A stretch of DNA of 64,000 bases from Reticulitermes speratus (GCA_021186555.1 JAJKFL010000042.1:19320521-19384520), one strand, 5' to 3'. Shown: positions 11,001-21,354, counted from the stretch's first letter. The notes: generated by a model not told the origin, from the letters alone. Numbers and translations: made by a program.

Positions 11001-11273
11001 GGTTATGTGGAGGTAGGAGGAGACGGGAAGGCAACCACGAGATACTCCGTGAAAAATAGACTAGATGAGTGTCGCGGAGACGTAAGCGATAGCTTACAAG
11101 TAAGTGAAGGAGCCGGAGGAGCCACGAGGCCAGAGCACTTAGACACCGAGGTGGTGAACCCAAGTCCTGCACCCAACTCGACTGATGTGTGTGAAGATGG
11201 TCCTAACCAGGGTAGTAAGGGTGATAATTTTCAAAGATACAACTTGCGGCCCCTTCCGGGAAGAAAGCTTTAG
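8052..11273 (+). CDS. pol: Pol: reverse transcriptase, RNase H and integrase
   Basis: About 1,073 codons. The left limit is nominal (a TTG), since Pol is expected to be made as an extension of the upstream frames. RT spans about 90-270, with DFRGLN, FGLAGAPATF and the catalytic YLDD at 215-218. RNase H spans about 360-480, with acidic residues in CDAS (D364), KELLAVV (E405), TDHAALKW (D430) and NADCLSR (D474). The integrase zinc finger has H572, C602 and C605. The catalytic triad is D634 (FIDICG), D694 (SDKG) and E730 (GKVEKF). A GPY/F-type module (RWKGPYEVIRR) lies near 870-895, followed by a low-complexity, acidic tail of about 150 residues. RT-RH-IN order is diagnostic of Ty3/gypsy. All listed catalytic residues are present. 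Confidence 0.95.
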   Translation: MAEVQAELERRLAHLGIEERQTLMPVINEYVDLFCNDRKGVLPCTTRGFHEIRTGDALPIKKNPYRVPYALREEMKTQLDEMLRKGVVTPCASPWAAPVILVPKKSADGTQKYRFCTDFRGLNSVTTIPVYPIPDIKSNLSLMAGSKYFTVLDIENAYWNIPIKEEDKDKTGFVTPFGSFRYEKMAFGLAGAPATFSKVMDAVLLGLRDVECLVYLDDILIFSATIEEHARRMRSVFNRIREANFKLGVAKCTFAAPKVVYLGHVLSKEGVSPDQSKVTAIWNFPRPKTVRDVRAFLGLSGYYRSFIKEYAAISRPLTHLTRKEEKFEWSENQQLSFDKLKAALTSDSVLAHPRFDLPFIVSCDASNYAISAILSQLQNGKERPISFASRMLNKAEKNYSTTHKELLAVVFGTQVHRCYLYGRKFKIVTDHAALKWLITVKNHQCARLTRWVLKLAEYEFEIEHKPGKRHVNADCLSRHIATMRPEGVTPKGINDPSEIELTREVVFAEQRRDPYCKEQIENTEAGQELGFVISADGLLYQGEILDGAKLVVPETLTQPVIQMHHDKVFAGHQGIKRTRDLLKLHYFWPNLNRDVEKYVKECESCAKFKVGRNPTAPLGELPETSFPFELTFIDICGAYPETRRGNRYLLTFIDHFSRYPEAIPIPRQDAPTVARALVTEVFTRLGCPETIASDKGTNFMSELFQEMCKLLNVKRINSTSFNPQMQGKVEKFHLGLNQTMSHYVNKYGNDWDDFVSYALMAHRAVPHSITRHSPFYLLYGREMRLPTEDDLTTEKFVRTDYGSNRDSVQHHLETLADRLREAYQVVKENNRIARERQKDYYNQGTKLITFQPGDMVYLREMVKSKKRCAKFRIRWKGPYEVIRRLSDLNYLVKLSRTKEVVVNVNKMKRCVREAALRQATTQQSKRDMAENELDTLEMYGTRYTRRDSPTSLLATSEMGDTEEQTQDPNWEPTTHYRTRTSNYGYVEVGGDGKATTRYSVKNRLDECRGDVSDSLQVSEGAGGATRPEHLDTEVVNPSPAPNSTDVCEDGPNQGSKGDNFQRYNLRPLPGRKL

Positions 11274-13141
11274 ACATATAGTAGAAGTATTGCTTTAATC
11301 TGTTGCATTTTAAGCAGTAGATAGTTATGGAATTCGGTGGCTTTTCGGGTTGTGAAGAGAGTATATTCAGAATTTTATTTAGTTTTGCTTAGTTAGAAGC
11401 GACGCCACATGTTGGGATTTAATTTTATGAGGACGGCAAGAGGTATTTGTTATTGTCAGCCTCTTATCAGTTGGAACAACAAGGTGGATGCAGGGAGTGG
11501 CTTCAGGCTATACTTGTGGAGGTGAACTTGTAGATGTTCGACATGGAAACTTATGTTGCAGTGCGATGCCTTGGGCCCAGCATCTAGTTATGCGAGACGC
11601 ATTTTAATTAGAGAACAGATATTAAGAAACAATAATGTAGATTATGCCTTAGCCAACTTAAGCGTTAGCCCTTTGTACATGCCCATGTTCGGAGTCAGTC
11701 CACACGCACCAACTCACATCCCCCCCCCTCTCGGTAGCCACAGGGAAAAAAAACCGGCAAATATTACTCCGCGGACGACGGCAGACTTAGCAAAAGTATT
11801 TTTTTTTGTATTCAAAGCTTATTTGTTTTGGTTGTGTATTGATATGTAGACATGTGCTATTAGTTTGAAATTACTTTTTAATTAGTTGGTTTGCGTATGT
11901 GTATAGCGCAATTGGTTTGGCATATAGTCTGCCCTCGTCTCTCGCTCTGCTGGAGAGGAGCAGGGGAAGGGAGCCACCACCAGTATTGCAATTCTTTGTC
12001 AGTTGTATTCCCATAAAAGCAACCACCAGCGCCTCAACACCTGCTGGAGAGGATGTCGGCGCTCTTCATAGCCATGATCCGGTGCCGGGAGATGGAACTG
12101 GACACCTACCAACCGGAGATCAACACACGACGTGGTCCTAGCAATCCAGGGCATCCTGCGACTGGAGGGTCGTCGGGCGGCCGCGGCGAGTGACCATGCG
12201 AAGCCATATGAACCACGTGACTGTATGGGCTGATCAACCTTAGTTTTCCCGACACCCCCCCCCCCCTCATTCCCCCCCCCTGGAATTAAGTACCCTGCCT
12301 AAAGATACTCCTATATCTACTGACATATTACCAAAACTTTCCGGGCCGAGTTCAGGCCGTCGTATAAGATAGCCCCAGTGGAGAATGCATGGATCAGACA
12401 GCCGTCCGAGGAGGAAGCAGGTACGTGCTAGAGGGTTCGAACCTGTTGGCGTGAGGGTGGCTGGCACCCCGAGCACGGGGCTCACCCTACGTTCCAGGGC
12501 CTCGGCAGAGCTAACATCTAGTAACCGCCCTCCCCTCCACGTCAGCGGAGAATGGAAGTGCAAAAGCATTGGCTGCAGGAGCGGACATCCAGGAAATACA
12601 ACATAATACTTATTCTAGGGATATAAGAGGAAACTTCCGGAACTATTGGAACCGAGATGACCGTGCAGGAAACCTGAGATAGCAGCTGTCAATGGCTATG
12701 CTGCTCCAGTATGAATTCATCATTGCGACACAAAGGAGAGAATAAGATTAATGAAGTTATTATTGTACCCAGGCCCAAAAGCTGTGAATGTACTGTGTTA
12801 TGGCCTGAGGAACGATGTCAGTGATACAGTGGAGAAGTTGAAAATGATGAAACTGTCGGAATTTTTGTCATTATTGCACACGAAATTTATATGATGTCAT
12901 GTTACCTTTATGTGGTGTCACAACTGGAGTACTGCTGTGATGTATTTGTGAACGCTTGTGACCTAACACCCTGACTATGTGGTTCCCATCCTCTACACTC
13001 CTTTTCCCTATCCTTTAGATTAGTCTAGTTGTAGTGTAGTGTGATAAGATGACCTGGGGAAGGGGCAGCCAGGCCAAGCAGCCTTAGGGAGCCGGGGAGG
13101 CTAGATGGAAACCCACCCTGGTGAGGATATGGTTTCCATTT
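11274..13141 (+). other. Long non-coding 3' segment of the gypsy element
   Basis: About 1.87 kb between the pol stop and the polypurine tract. Only short frames occur (up to ~100 codons), with no signal peptide, fusion peptide or membrane segment, so I see no env. It holds two C homopolymers (12255-12266 and 12272-12280). The origin is unknown. It could be a relic of a lost third gene, captured host sequence, or regulatory UTR. Confidence 0.7.
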
Positions 13142-13154
13142 GAAGAGGGGGCAA
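13142..13154 (+). promoter_or_regulatory. Polypurine tract
   Basis: GAAGAGGGGGCAA lies immediately before the 3' LTR, the expected place for the plus-strand DNA primer of LTR elements. Confidence 0.85.
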
Positions 13155-13831
13155 TGTTGTGCCCGCCGCACTGGTAGCTTTCTGTTTTATGGCGGATCGG
13201 GCGGGGTAGGAAGCCGCACGGGGATGGTAATGAGTTGGCCAGGGGCAGCAGTACCTGGACCCGGTCACGCATTGTTATATTTTTCCCCCTGTACCTGCTC
13301 CGACAAATTCCTCGCTCTCTTGTCTGGATGGTTCTGCCGGGCAGTTGGTGTGTCGCACAGCTACAGAGAGGATCGTGGGGCTTGGACATCGGCGGTGCCA
13401 TTTGGGCGAGAGCGTGAGTGTTTGCCGGTTTTTCTCTGTCTTTATTTTCTTTTTTGTTTTTCACTTTTTCACTTTTTTTGTTTCTTTGGGTTGTTTTGAA
13501 CACCGCCCCGGACTGGCTCCCCCCGTCCCAGGGAGAGGGAAATAGTTATATACGAGGTAGTAAATAGATTGTAACCTAGGTGGACTGTGTTCGTCCCCTG
13601 TAGTGTCTTTTTTTTAGAGCCAATTAGTAATCTTGTCTTTTTTTTTATTATCTTTTATTGTTTTACTTTCATATTGTTTTATTAAAGTCATATTAGTCAG
13701 TTCGCGGCGTCTCATTTAGATAGGGGTCCCTCTCTCCTGAATTCCCCCCTCCCCTGTCCTACTGGGCCTGCCAACGGGTATCGGGGTCCCGCGAAGGTTA
13801 CGGTAGCGGTAACTTTGGCGGCGACACAACA
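13155..13831 (+). repeat. 3' LTR (677 bp)
   Basis: Same length as the 5' LTR and, in block-by-block reading, the same sequence. The ATTAAA at 13681-13686 is the likely polyadenylation signal for the element RNA. Confidence 0.95.
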
Positions 13832-13835
13832 GCAC
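13832..13835. repeat. Target-site duplication (right), GCAC
   Basis: Matches 4753-4756. Confidence 0.9.
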
Positions 13836-13905
13836 ATTTGTTCCAAGATGATCGTCCTGTGCAGCTATTTTACGTGTAACTACAGTTGCTCATTATTTGA
13901 TCATT
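13836..13905 (+). pseudogene. DUF4817-like relic, right part
   Basis: Continuation of the relic at 4395-4756 across the insertion site. The plus strand reads AHLFQDDRPVQL starting within the duplicated GCAC. Similarity fades after about 13890. Confidence 0.5.
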
Positions 13906-14520
13906 TGATACCTTACTGCTTTTGACGGTAAGGTGTTATCTGGAAAACTAAGCTTTTGAGGACGCATGTTTATAATAACTTCGACTTAGGTCTGAAAGAA
14001 ATCACAGCAAGGAGCCCTAGTGTATGTATTTCCTTTTTACAGTCTATATAAGACCTTAACCGTCGATTTTCAGACCTGGAGAAGTCCATCAGATATTCGT
14101 CGCTGACGAAAGTGGTTTTTCTCCCAGTGCTTTAGTTTACCCTGTCCGTAACCTTCCACCAATGCTCCATACTCATTCATCTCCCATAAGGGAATGGACA
14201 TTGGGACCGTTAGCGGCAGCAGTTTCACGGAGACGTGTTTCAGCCCATCAGAAGAGAATAAATAAATGAAATACACACGTAAAAACGAAAGGTGCACAGA
14301 AACTTTGTTTAATCCATTGGCAGTTGATTAGGACGTTTCAAGAGCACGAAGACATGATCCTGTCAGTTTTCTTTATTCTGTCTCTAAACCTATTTCAAGA
14401 AGAAACGGTAGCGGATTATAACTCGATTTGGTCTGCCTGTCCTTACATGCAGCTCTTCCTTCACTGGTAGAACTATTTTACACGGACGTCGACTTCCAGG
14501 GGTTTTCTAGGTGTTTGGTT
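13906..14520. other. Anonymous DNA
   Basis: No gene or known repeat is recognised. Small frames on both strands have no motif. Confidence 0.45.
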
Positions 14521-15115
14521 TTACTGAGGGCGAATTATTTGGTCGTCAGCAAAATGGGGTGTGCTGATAAAAGTGTTACTCACTTGTGTCCCTGTATTTG
14601 TCATACCTTTCCATGTTCGAAGCATGTCGTCAATGTAGGTATTAGAAAGAGTCGGCGATAAAATACACCCTTGTTTCACTCCTTGATTTGTGGAAATTTC
14701 TTCGGAAATCTTGCCGCTTATATCTGTCTGTATGATGTTATATAGGCATTTCATAGTCTGTGTAAGGTGGGTTGGATAGCTACTTTTATAGAGAATGTTC
14801 CATAGTTTATTGCGATCTATTTTATCAAACGCTTTTTCGAAGTCGATAAAAGCTATGTACGTTTGTAAGTTAAATTCGCTTCTCTTCTCTATTATTTGCT
14901 GCACAACAAATATATTGTCTACAGTAGAACTCCCTTTTCTGAACCCTTGTTTGCTTCTCTAGAAGAGCTGCATCCGTTATTGTTCTGAGCCTTGCCTTGA
15001 TTATTTTGGCATATATTTTATGTCCGTTATTAAGGACACTAATGCCCCTATAATTGTTACAATGTTCTTATCTCCTTTCTTGAAGAGCCGAATTACGCTG
15101 TCACTCCTCCAAGTA
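14521..15115 (-). pseudogene. Non-LTR retrotransposon RT fragment
   Basis: Read on the minus strand from about 15115 down to 14521, it encodes reverse transcriptase blocks in order: WRSDSVIRLFKKGDKN, an ARLRTITDAALLEKQ-like stretch, QGFRKGSSTVDNIFVVQQII, YIAFIDFEKAFDKIDRNKLW, GVKQGCILSPTLSNTYIDD and the catalytic FADD (FADDQII). The best uninterrupted piece is 14521-14904. Frameshifts separate the upstream pieces, and the copy stops soon after FADD, so thumb, C-terminus and endonuclease are missing. The family differs from the RTE-like copies in this window. The clade was not assigned. Confidence 0.85.
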
Positions 15116-15365
15116 TGTGGTATAAGTAAGAAGACAAACCATAAATACTGATGACGATAATTGTATAACAACAGTTATAATGCATTTAATTAATATTTGT
15201 TTATGCACACCAGTCTCAGGACTCCTTTAAATAACAAAAACGGGAACATCCATCAACCTAATGAACAGGTTTCGAGTCCCGTGCGCGTTCGGAGACTATT
15301 CGAGTTTTAACTCGGTAGAGTTTTATGGTGAACATAGGAACCGCAAGGGTTTAACTCTAAAAACT
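15116..15365. other. Anonymous DNA with a weak tRNA B-box-like phrase
   Basis: GGTTTCGAGTCCC near 15270 resembles an RNA polymerase III B box with one extra base. There is no convincing A box. It may be a SINE scrap. Confidence 0.3.
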
Positions 15366-15612
15366 CAGAAGATGAAACTTAAAGGAAGTGGGTTGGGAGG
15401 GCGAAGACTGGGTTGATCTGGCTGAGGATAGGGACAGGAGGCGGGCTGTTGTGAACATGGTAATGAACCTTCGGGTTCCATAAAACGCAGTTAATTTTGA
15501 TGAATGGGTGAGGAACTATTAGCTTTTTACGAATGACTCCTCTGCATGTAATTAGCTAGCTAGTTAGTTAGTTGGTTGGTTTGTTGTTTGGTTGGTTGAT
15601 TGGTTACTTAGT
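15366..15612 (+). pseudogene. RTE/BovB-like LINE 3' end with (TTAG)n-type tail
   Basis: The plus strand keeps an open C-terminal peptide, [19 protein letters not shown] then [13 protein letters not shown] and a TAA, matching the family ending at 63.3 kb. One small indel disrupts the frame just upstream. The 3' UTR follows, and the copy ends in a run of GTTA/GTTG-type short repeats (about 15549-15612). Short tandem tails in place of poly(A) are typical of RTE-clade LINEs. 5' truncated. Confidence 0.75.
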
Positions 15613-18015
15613 TAAATATTTAGCAGTTCAGGTAGAAGTGTCTTACTTATGCTATTCATGCCAGATACTTATAGATTGGTGTGCATTTGTGTATTTGTCA
15701 GTATGTATCCGTATACCCTTATGTTTTATTAAAACACCAAACTTGAGATGTCTGGTTTTTGTGATTAGACTCTGTCTGCTTTCGATGGTATATTTGTGCA
15801 GTAAAATCTGTTCTGTTAGAGTGCTCTAATAGCCGACAATGTACTGATTTGTATAGCTTTACAAAGTCATAACAAATCTGTTTTTGCGCCCATAGCCAAT
15901 CCTCAGCACGTTCATTTTTTCTCTGGACGAGATCTTCCTGTGAGGTTTGCATGACTGTCCCTCAGTAACTTGGCCGTTAGCTGTTTTGCTTACAAACTGA
16001 ACAACGTGTTTCCAATCCAGTGTATTTTCTTCAGTTCTCCTCAAGTTTTTTAGAACGAATATTCCATAATTTACAGCAAGTGGCCACGGCCTACTCTTTG
16101 TAGGTTTTACTTGTTGTCTCAGATCGGCTTGTAGCCGGTAAACAAACAGACGTTTAAGAAGCTAACACCATGAAGCAGAGTCCTTGATATACAAATATTT
16201 ACTCTTTACTCGAAATATTCCCATGCATTTGTGGGACCAAACATTCATCACCGTGTTCACAGGAGCTTTGCTCTTTATCTCTGACCTGAACTAGTTGCTA
16301 CATTAAGTTTCGACATAACTTGCTAGATTAAATTTCAACATACAAGTATATGCATCACCTTGATTTTCACATGAGGTTTTAGCATTCTTTTATTTTCTCT
16401 ATGCCCTGTAATATGGAGGACAATTCTAACATTTTTTAATGGAAGGTCGCAAGCAAGGACTATCCTTCATAGCATGGTAGGAGCAAATATGTCGTGCTAA
16501 ATGTTGCTATTATGTTAAGTCTTGAAAAACATCGTGTTAAGTACAGTAAGTGTTCATAGCATTGGTTTTGTGATAAATGCCTTTTTCGTTTATATTTGTT
16601 AAATAAAAAGGTAGTCTATGGTGTTACAGATGTTAAGTTTCTTTTAATTTGAAGTATGAACGTTGTTATAAAAGAGGGGCAGAATTATTACTGAAATATT
16701 AGGAACAATTTTATCCTTTTTTTTTGTTTGACATCGTACCAGCATAGTCTGAAAGTGCCTTATGACAAAACCAAAGTTTATATTATTATATTTATAGTTA
16801 AGCAATAATTTTTATATCGTATAACTAAACTTTCAGTTCTTGAGGAAGGAAATAATGTCTCAAAGTAGCCAACTGTCTGCCTTCATCATTGTGGAATACT
16901 TATCTGTAAAATAATTTCTAGCTTAAGCACGCTTGTGTTCTGGTTGTAATGTGTTGTGAATTAACTGGATCTTACAGGTGTCAAAACACGCTGCATCAAC
17001 TAAAAATTAAAGATTAGCGCACTGTGTAGTATCTCATCCATCCAATTTATTAAGTACTGCAATGTCTGCAGTGGACTTCCATGTACACACGCACGAGGTA
17101 AATAGGAATATCTAAACGGGAAAATTCTGAAAACCCGTTCTGGCATTATCTCGGAGTGTAAAGAGAGGGATGGAGAGAATTTCTGGTGATTGATGGGATT
17201 ATGCCGTGACATCGTGTCCGTTCATATCTCATGCGAGACATGCTTCCAGTTATTGAGAAAAACAGTAGTGCAAGCTACCCGGATATTTTTGGTTTTGGAG
17301 GGAAACTGAAATATCCTTCATTGCAGTAATACTTATTATTGGTCTTTTTTAACACAAGATCAAAATGTCAAAATATATAAATACAAATTGTCTACTGATT
17401 TACTTTTGTAACTCTTCTTCTGCAGAATCAAATTAGTTGCCAACAAGACTGATAAATATCCAAGTGTTGTTATCGGACTCAACCTAATTTCCCCTATATT
17501 CTCGTGAACTGTAACATAATGTATTTGACCGCTGAACAACTGGAATTGTCTGCGTCATAGATAAAGTTTAAATTTGTACCTCACAAGGAATACCGTGTCC
17601 TTCCCTTAGAAAGACCACTCGGTGAAAGCTGTTTATTGTAAGAATTTTGCACATTGTGGATTCAGTGCAGAGTTTCATTGTTAAAACTAAAAGTAAATAG
17701 GAAAAACTGGATGCGAAGGGCTAAGTAATTCTGGGTAAGTACTGTAGAAAGGATGAGGAATAGTGCGCTTATTTACAAACATGCCGCAGAGATTTGCCGC
17801 TATTCCTGTCAGTGAGCCAAGATAAAACCTCATCAGTACGACCCATCAAGTAATATCTTCATGGAAAAGTTATCTGAGATTTAATTAGGTTCTCTCAAGA
17901 CACATATTGTTTAAAGAATGACCGATTTTTCTGCAGTTATGTTGTAGTGTGCGTGATTTCAGGTTTCGCCTTGGTGTGAATGAGATCTTCGCTGTTCTGG
18001 GATGTTACACAGAGT
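15613..18015. other. Anonymous AT-rich DNA
   Basis: No gene or repeat is recognised over 2.4 kb. Frames up to 85 codons on either strand show no motifs. Confidence 0.5.
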
Positions 18016-18122
18016 AAATTGGCAGTTAGTTACCGACATTTCGGGACAACCTATCTGTCCCACTTCCAAGGGTCAAGCAGTCCAACCGATGTCACGAAAC
18101 GTCGATAACAAACTACCAATTT
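18016..18122. repeat. Foldback repeat with 33-bp imperfect arms
   Basis: The left arm at 18016-18048 and the right arm at 18090-18122 are imperfect inverted copies (left AAATTGGCAGTTAGTTACCG; right arm complement AAATTGGTAGTTTGTTATCG). They flank a 41-nt loop containing GGTCAAGCAGT. The same loop phrase and a related arm recur at 23185-23270, which marks this as a dispersed repeat. It may be a MITE or a SINE tail. Confidence 0.6.
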
Positions 18123-18355
18123 ACGCTGAATAACATTACAGAAGAGCGACGATCTGTGTTATATTGTATGCTGTATATCATCATGGTCATGTTGATTGTC
18201 TACTCTGAGATGAAGGGGACACATAACGAGTTTCGATGCTGAGTTTAGGAGTATTCATTGTCCTTGTTAGCTGTGAATATATCGAATAATTCAACAGTGA
18301 TAGTTGGACACACTCGCTATATGAAGACTCTGCTTTTCGAAAATTACGTCACAGC

Positions 18356-18357
<2 letters not shown>

Positions 18358-18395
<38 letters not shown>
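18358..18395. repeat. (ATT)n microsatellite
   Basis: About 12 uninterrupted ATT units. Confidence 0.95.
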
Positions 18396-18397
<2 letters not shown>

Positions 18398-18480
18398 TGC
18401 TGCTGCCTTCATAGAATGAAACTTCAGCAAAAACAAAACTATGTTTATAAAATATGAGATTCTTTTATAATCCGTACGGA

Positions 18481-19290
18481 CACCATTAAAGACCTGGCGG
18501 TACTAACTGATTCGAAAGTACACTTTACCAACATGTAGATTTTATTTTCTCCTAACCGGTAAAGATTTTGGGATTAATTCGTGTTATAACCTTCTCCTTT
18601 CTAGTTTTGATTCTCTATATAGTCTTATGTTCGGTGAAAATAACATAAAGTTTCTTGATTCTCTGTCGGTGTTGCACCTAACACTTGTTAGAGCTGAACT
18701 CGGGTATGATTCAATTGTATGGCATTGTATAACGTTTAAGGACGCCACAAACCTGAATCGCATTCAAAGGAAGTTCGTAGCCCTATGTCAGAACCGTTTT
18801 CCCCCCAGTTACGAGGCTTTCCTTAAGTATTTAAAGTTACACACACACTGCGTGATAGACGGCACGATTTCGATGCATTGTGTTTTTATTACTGTTTATA
18901 CAGGACAAAAACGTCTCCCGTCCCTTCTCACTGTCACATGTGTCCGGGTTCTTCATCATAATTTTACGAACTTCTTCACGTTTGTCTTTTCTTGCAGAAG
19001 TTGTTCTGCTAGATGAGTTTAAGCTGCCTACGTGGTGTGCAAAAACGTCCTGTTAGTTCCATAAAAGAGATTTTTCTTAATTTAATGCACTTTCACAGTT
19101 ATTGGTCTATGTTTATAGTACGAGGCTGTTAAGACAGCACCTGATTTAAATTTTGTTTTTATTTGTATTATGTTTTATTTTAGAGTATTTGTGTTGTGTT
19201 TGTCATTTGTTGTCTGTGTTTGTATGTTGAGCTATTTCTGTTATTAGCAGCTTGGCTCTTGGCTCGGTACTGTAATAATAGTAATAATTA
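18481..19290 (+). pseudogene. Jockey-like LINE, RT thumb/C-terminal remnant
   Basis: Plus-strand pieces read IKDLAVLTDSKVHFTN, then ILGLIRVITFSF, then an open stretch with LDSLSVLHLTLVRAELGYDS, IVWH and LNRIQRKFVALCQNRF. This is the classic C-terminal end of Jockey-type reverse transcriptases (VLYFTLVRSKLEYASVVW...IQ-KF). The longest uninterrupted stretch spans 18627-19016, and at least one frameshift and stops lie upstream. After the coding end the copy runs through a T-rich 3' UTR into a TAATAATAG-type microsatellite near 19275. 5' truncated and dead. Confidence 0.75.
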
Positions 19291-20484
19291 TTATTATTAT
19301 TTTCCGCCGTTTACAGGGTAATTACAATTATGTGCCTCGAACGAACCATGTCTCTAGGCTGTATAATATTGCAGCTATTCTGTGGTTACAACATGATAAT
19401 TGTAATGTTATTTCTCCTGATAGACTTTTTTGTAGTTTTACATTCGTACTTTCCAAGTATGTGTAGTTATGTAGTTAAATTATATTATTATTATTATTAT
19501 TGCTACTGTTTCTGCTGCAGCCGCTGCCGACTATAACAACGTCTCACTTCAAACATCAATGTACGCTGAGAGACACCGTATACTTGATAGATTCTAAATT
19601 TAATGTTTTTAGTAATCTCTTTTCTTCGCAACTTATGGGCACATATCTTGGTTTTGAACTATAAAATTCGTTACATAAGATACAAGCAATTTAGTCGACT
19701 CTGTGTGTGGTGATGAATGATATTGTTATAATAAATGTAATTGCTGTGGCACCAATAATAATAATAATAAAGTTGGATGATGATAAGAATAATTTATTTC
19801 CGCGCGCGCACACACACACACACACTCACACACACAGAAAACATATATATATACACATGTACTGGACTTCTTGTACAAGTAATAACAATGAACTTGTCAG
19901 TTTCTGCCTTAGGTTGTGTCATTAAATCGCTTTATTCCCGTGCAGATTCCGCTCATTTATTTTCCTCATGGTGGTATCCACTTCCAATTCGTTACGGCTA
20001 ACTTTTTAAATAACTTTATAGTTTTGGCGCTGTAAGGTTTCTGCAGCATGGAATCTTTTCGTATTTCGTTCTGTGCGGAATCGAGTCCCTGGCGTTAGAG
20101 AACAATTAATAATAAATAAATTTTATTTCACGAAATTCCCTATCAATCAGATTATAAATTCGGATTATTTAATGGACATAACGTGCGCTTCATATCTCCT
20201 AAATATTTCAAATAACGTGTCATAGCTAATGGCGACAGCAAGGGATGGAAGGATTCATTGAATAGACGAACTGTCACACACACTTCAAGGACTGTATTGA
20301 TACGTATAAATATTAAACAGAAGTGTCCTAAAGTTTATACCTCATTTTCTCTCCAACAACTTGTCATTTTAGACTTATTTAGTACTCTTCACATCAAAAC
20401 TCGATTTGTGGGATTTGACACATGACGTAAAATGAATTCCGACTGTTTTTTTGTGTGTCGCCATGACCTGTGGGACAGGGCGGA
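19291..20484. other. Anonymous DNA with simple repeats
   Basis: Contains (CA)n with a (CG)3 lead at about 19800-19838, short ATT runs at 19483-19500 and AATAAT runs at 19755-19770. No gene is recognised. Confidence 0.6.
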
Positions 20485-20636
20485 TTTGGTATGCTTGTGA
20501 TTGTTCTTGTTGTGAAAGAACTTAAATTTAGGTGCAGTGACGTGTCATTCACGTAATATTTTTGGTATGCATGTGATTGTTCTTGTTGTGAAAGAACTTA
20601 AATTTAGGTGCAGTGACGTGTCATTCACGTAATATT
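20485..20636. repeat. 76-bp tandem duplication, two copies
   Basis: Copies at 20485-20560 and 20561-20636 differ at one visible base (GCTTG versus GCATG). The near identity implies a recent event. Confidence 0.93.
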
Positions 20637-21034
20637 TTGGGCATAAATTGGCTCTGCCCTATATGCTACGGGAATTGTAACAACAATAAAGCCACTGAGT
20701 AAAAGCAACGAAACCTTAGAATCTGGATTTGGTTGTAATAGTAGTATTGCGGTCGTGGTTTCGGTCCTCGCAAGGGACGTGGATGTATGGAAAGGGGGAC
20801 GATCTGCTAATGAGCAATGTGAAATGTCTAAGAGGATCTGTTGTTCCAGAACTGACTACTTAAATTTCAGTTACGACAATGTATACCACCACGTTAACTT
20901 TTAGATACTCAACATTTCTTACAGAAGGTGTATTTATGTGTTCAGTATGATTAGGTGATGAATCTTTTTAATTGATATATAGTTTTATCTGAGGTATGAA
21001 CTGGCTTTCAAATATTGTGTACATAATTATCGCC
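20637..21034. other. Anonymous DNA
   Basis: Nothing recognisable. Confidence 0.4.
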
Positions 21035-21042
21035 CTTTAAAG

Positions 21043-21346
21043 GAGGGGTTCTTAACCGTTTTTTGTGCCATGGACCCCTTTGAGGTTCTGGTGAAACCTA
21101 CGGATCTCTTCTCTTAAAAATGTATTTAAATGCATAAAACAGAGGTGGATAGATTTTTTGAAGTTAAATAACGTTTTTGGAGTCTAGAGGCAATAAATTA
21201 CTTTGTTGTCTACATGCGTTATTGAATGAAAAGCTGAATTTTGTTTAGAGTTAGTGAAAATAAAGTTGTAATTCTTTTTCCCCGTCCAATTTCACGGACC
21301 CCATGGGAGTCCATGGGGTCCGTGAACCCCAGGTTAAGAACGGCTG
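21043..21346. mobile_element. hAT-type MITE (304 bp)
   Basis: Ends are inverted: GAGGGGTTCTTAACC at the left, and CAGCCGTTCTTAACC as the complement of the right end. They are flanked by CTTTAAAG / CTTTAAAT, an 8-bp target duplication with one mismatch, as expected for hAT elements. A perfect 16-bp subterminal inverted repeat with a 4-nt loop lies at 21291-21326, built on GGACCCCATGG. There is no coding capacity, so this is a non-autonomous copy that relied on a transposase elsewhere. Confidence 0.8.
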
Positions 21347-21354
21347 CTTTAAAT

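Larger units (their letters stand above)
4757..13831 (+). mobile_element. Ty3/gypsy LTR retrotransposon, looks whole and young
   Basis: The element is 9,075 bp long. It starts TGTTGTG and ends CACAACA (a 7-bp terminal inverted repeat), with two 677-bp LTRs that read as identical by eye and a GCAC target duplication. In order it carries a tRNA-Leu-type primer site, gag with two CCHC knuckles, an aspartic protease frame, a pol frame with RT, RNase H and integrase (HHCC, DDE, GPY/F), a 1.87-kb segment with no recognisable coding content, and a polypurine tract. Domain order (RT-RH-IN) places it in Ty3/gypsy. The clade is not settled. No env-like frame is visible. No disabling break is evident, and the LTR identity implies very recent insertion. 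It sits inside the DUF4817-like relic. Confidence 0.95.

Noticed and set aside
11553-12606. Possible env gene in the gypsy element
   Set aside because: The frames are at most ~100 codons and lack signal peptide, cleavage site or membrane anchor. No env is supported.
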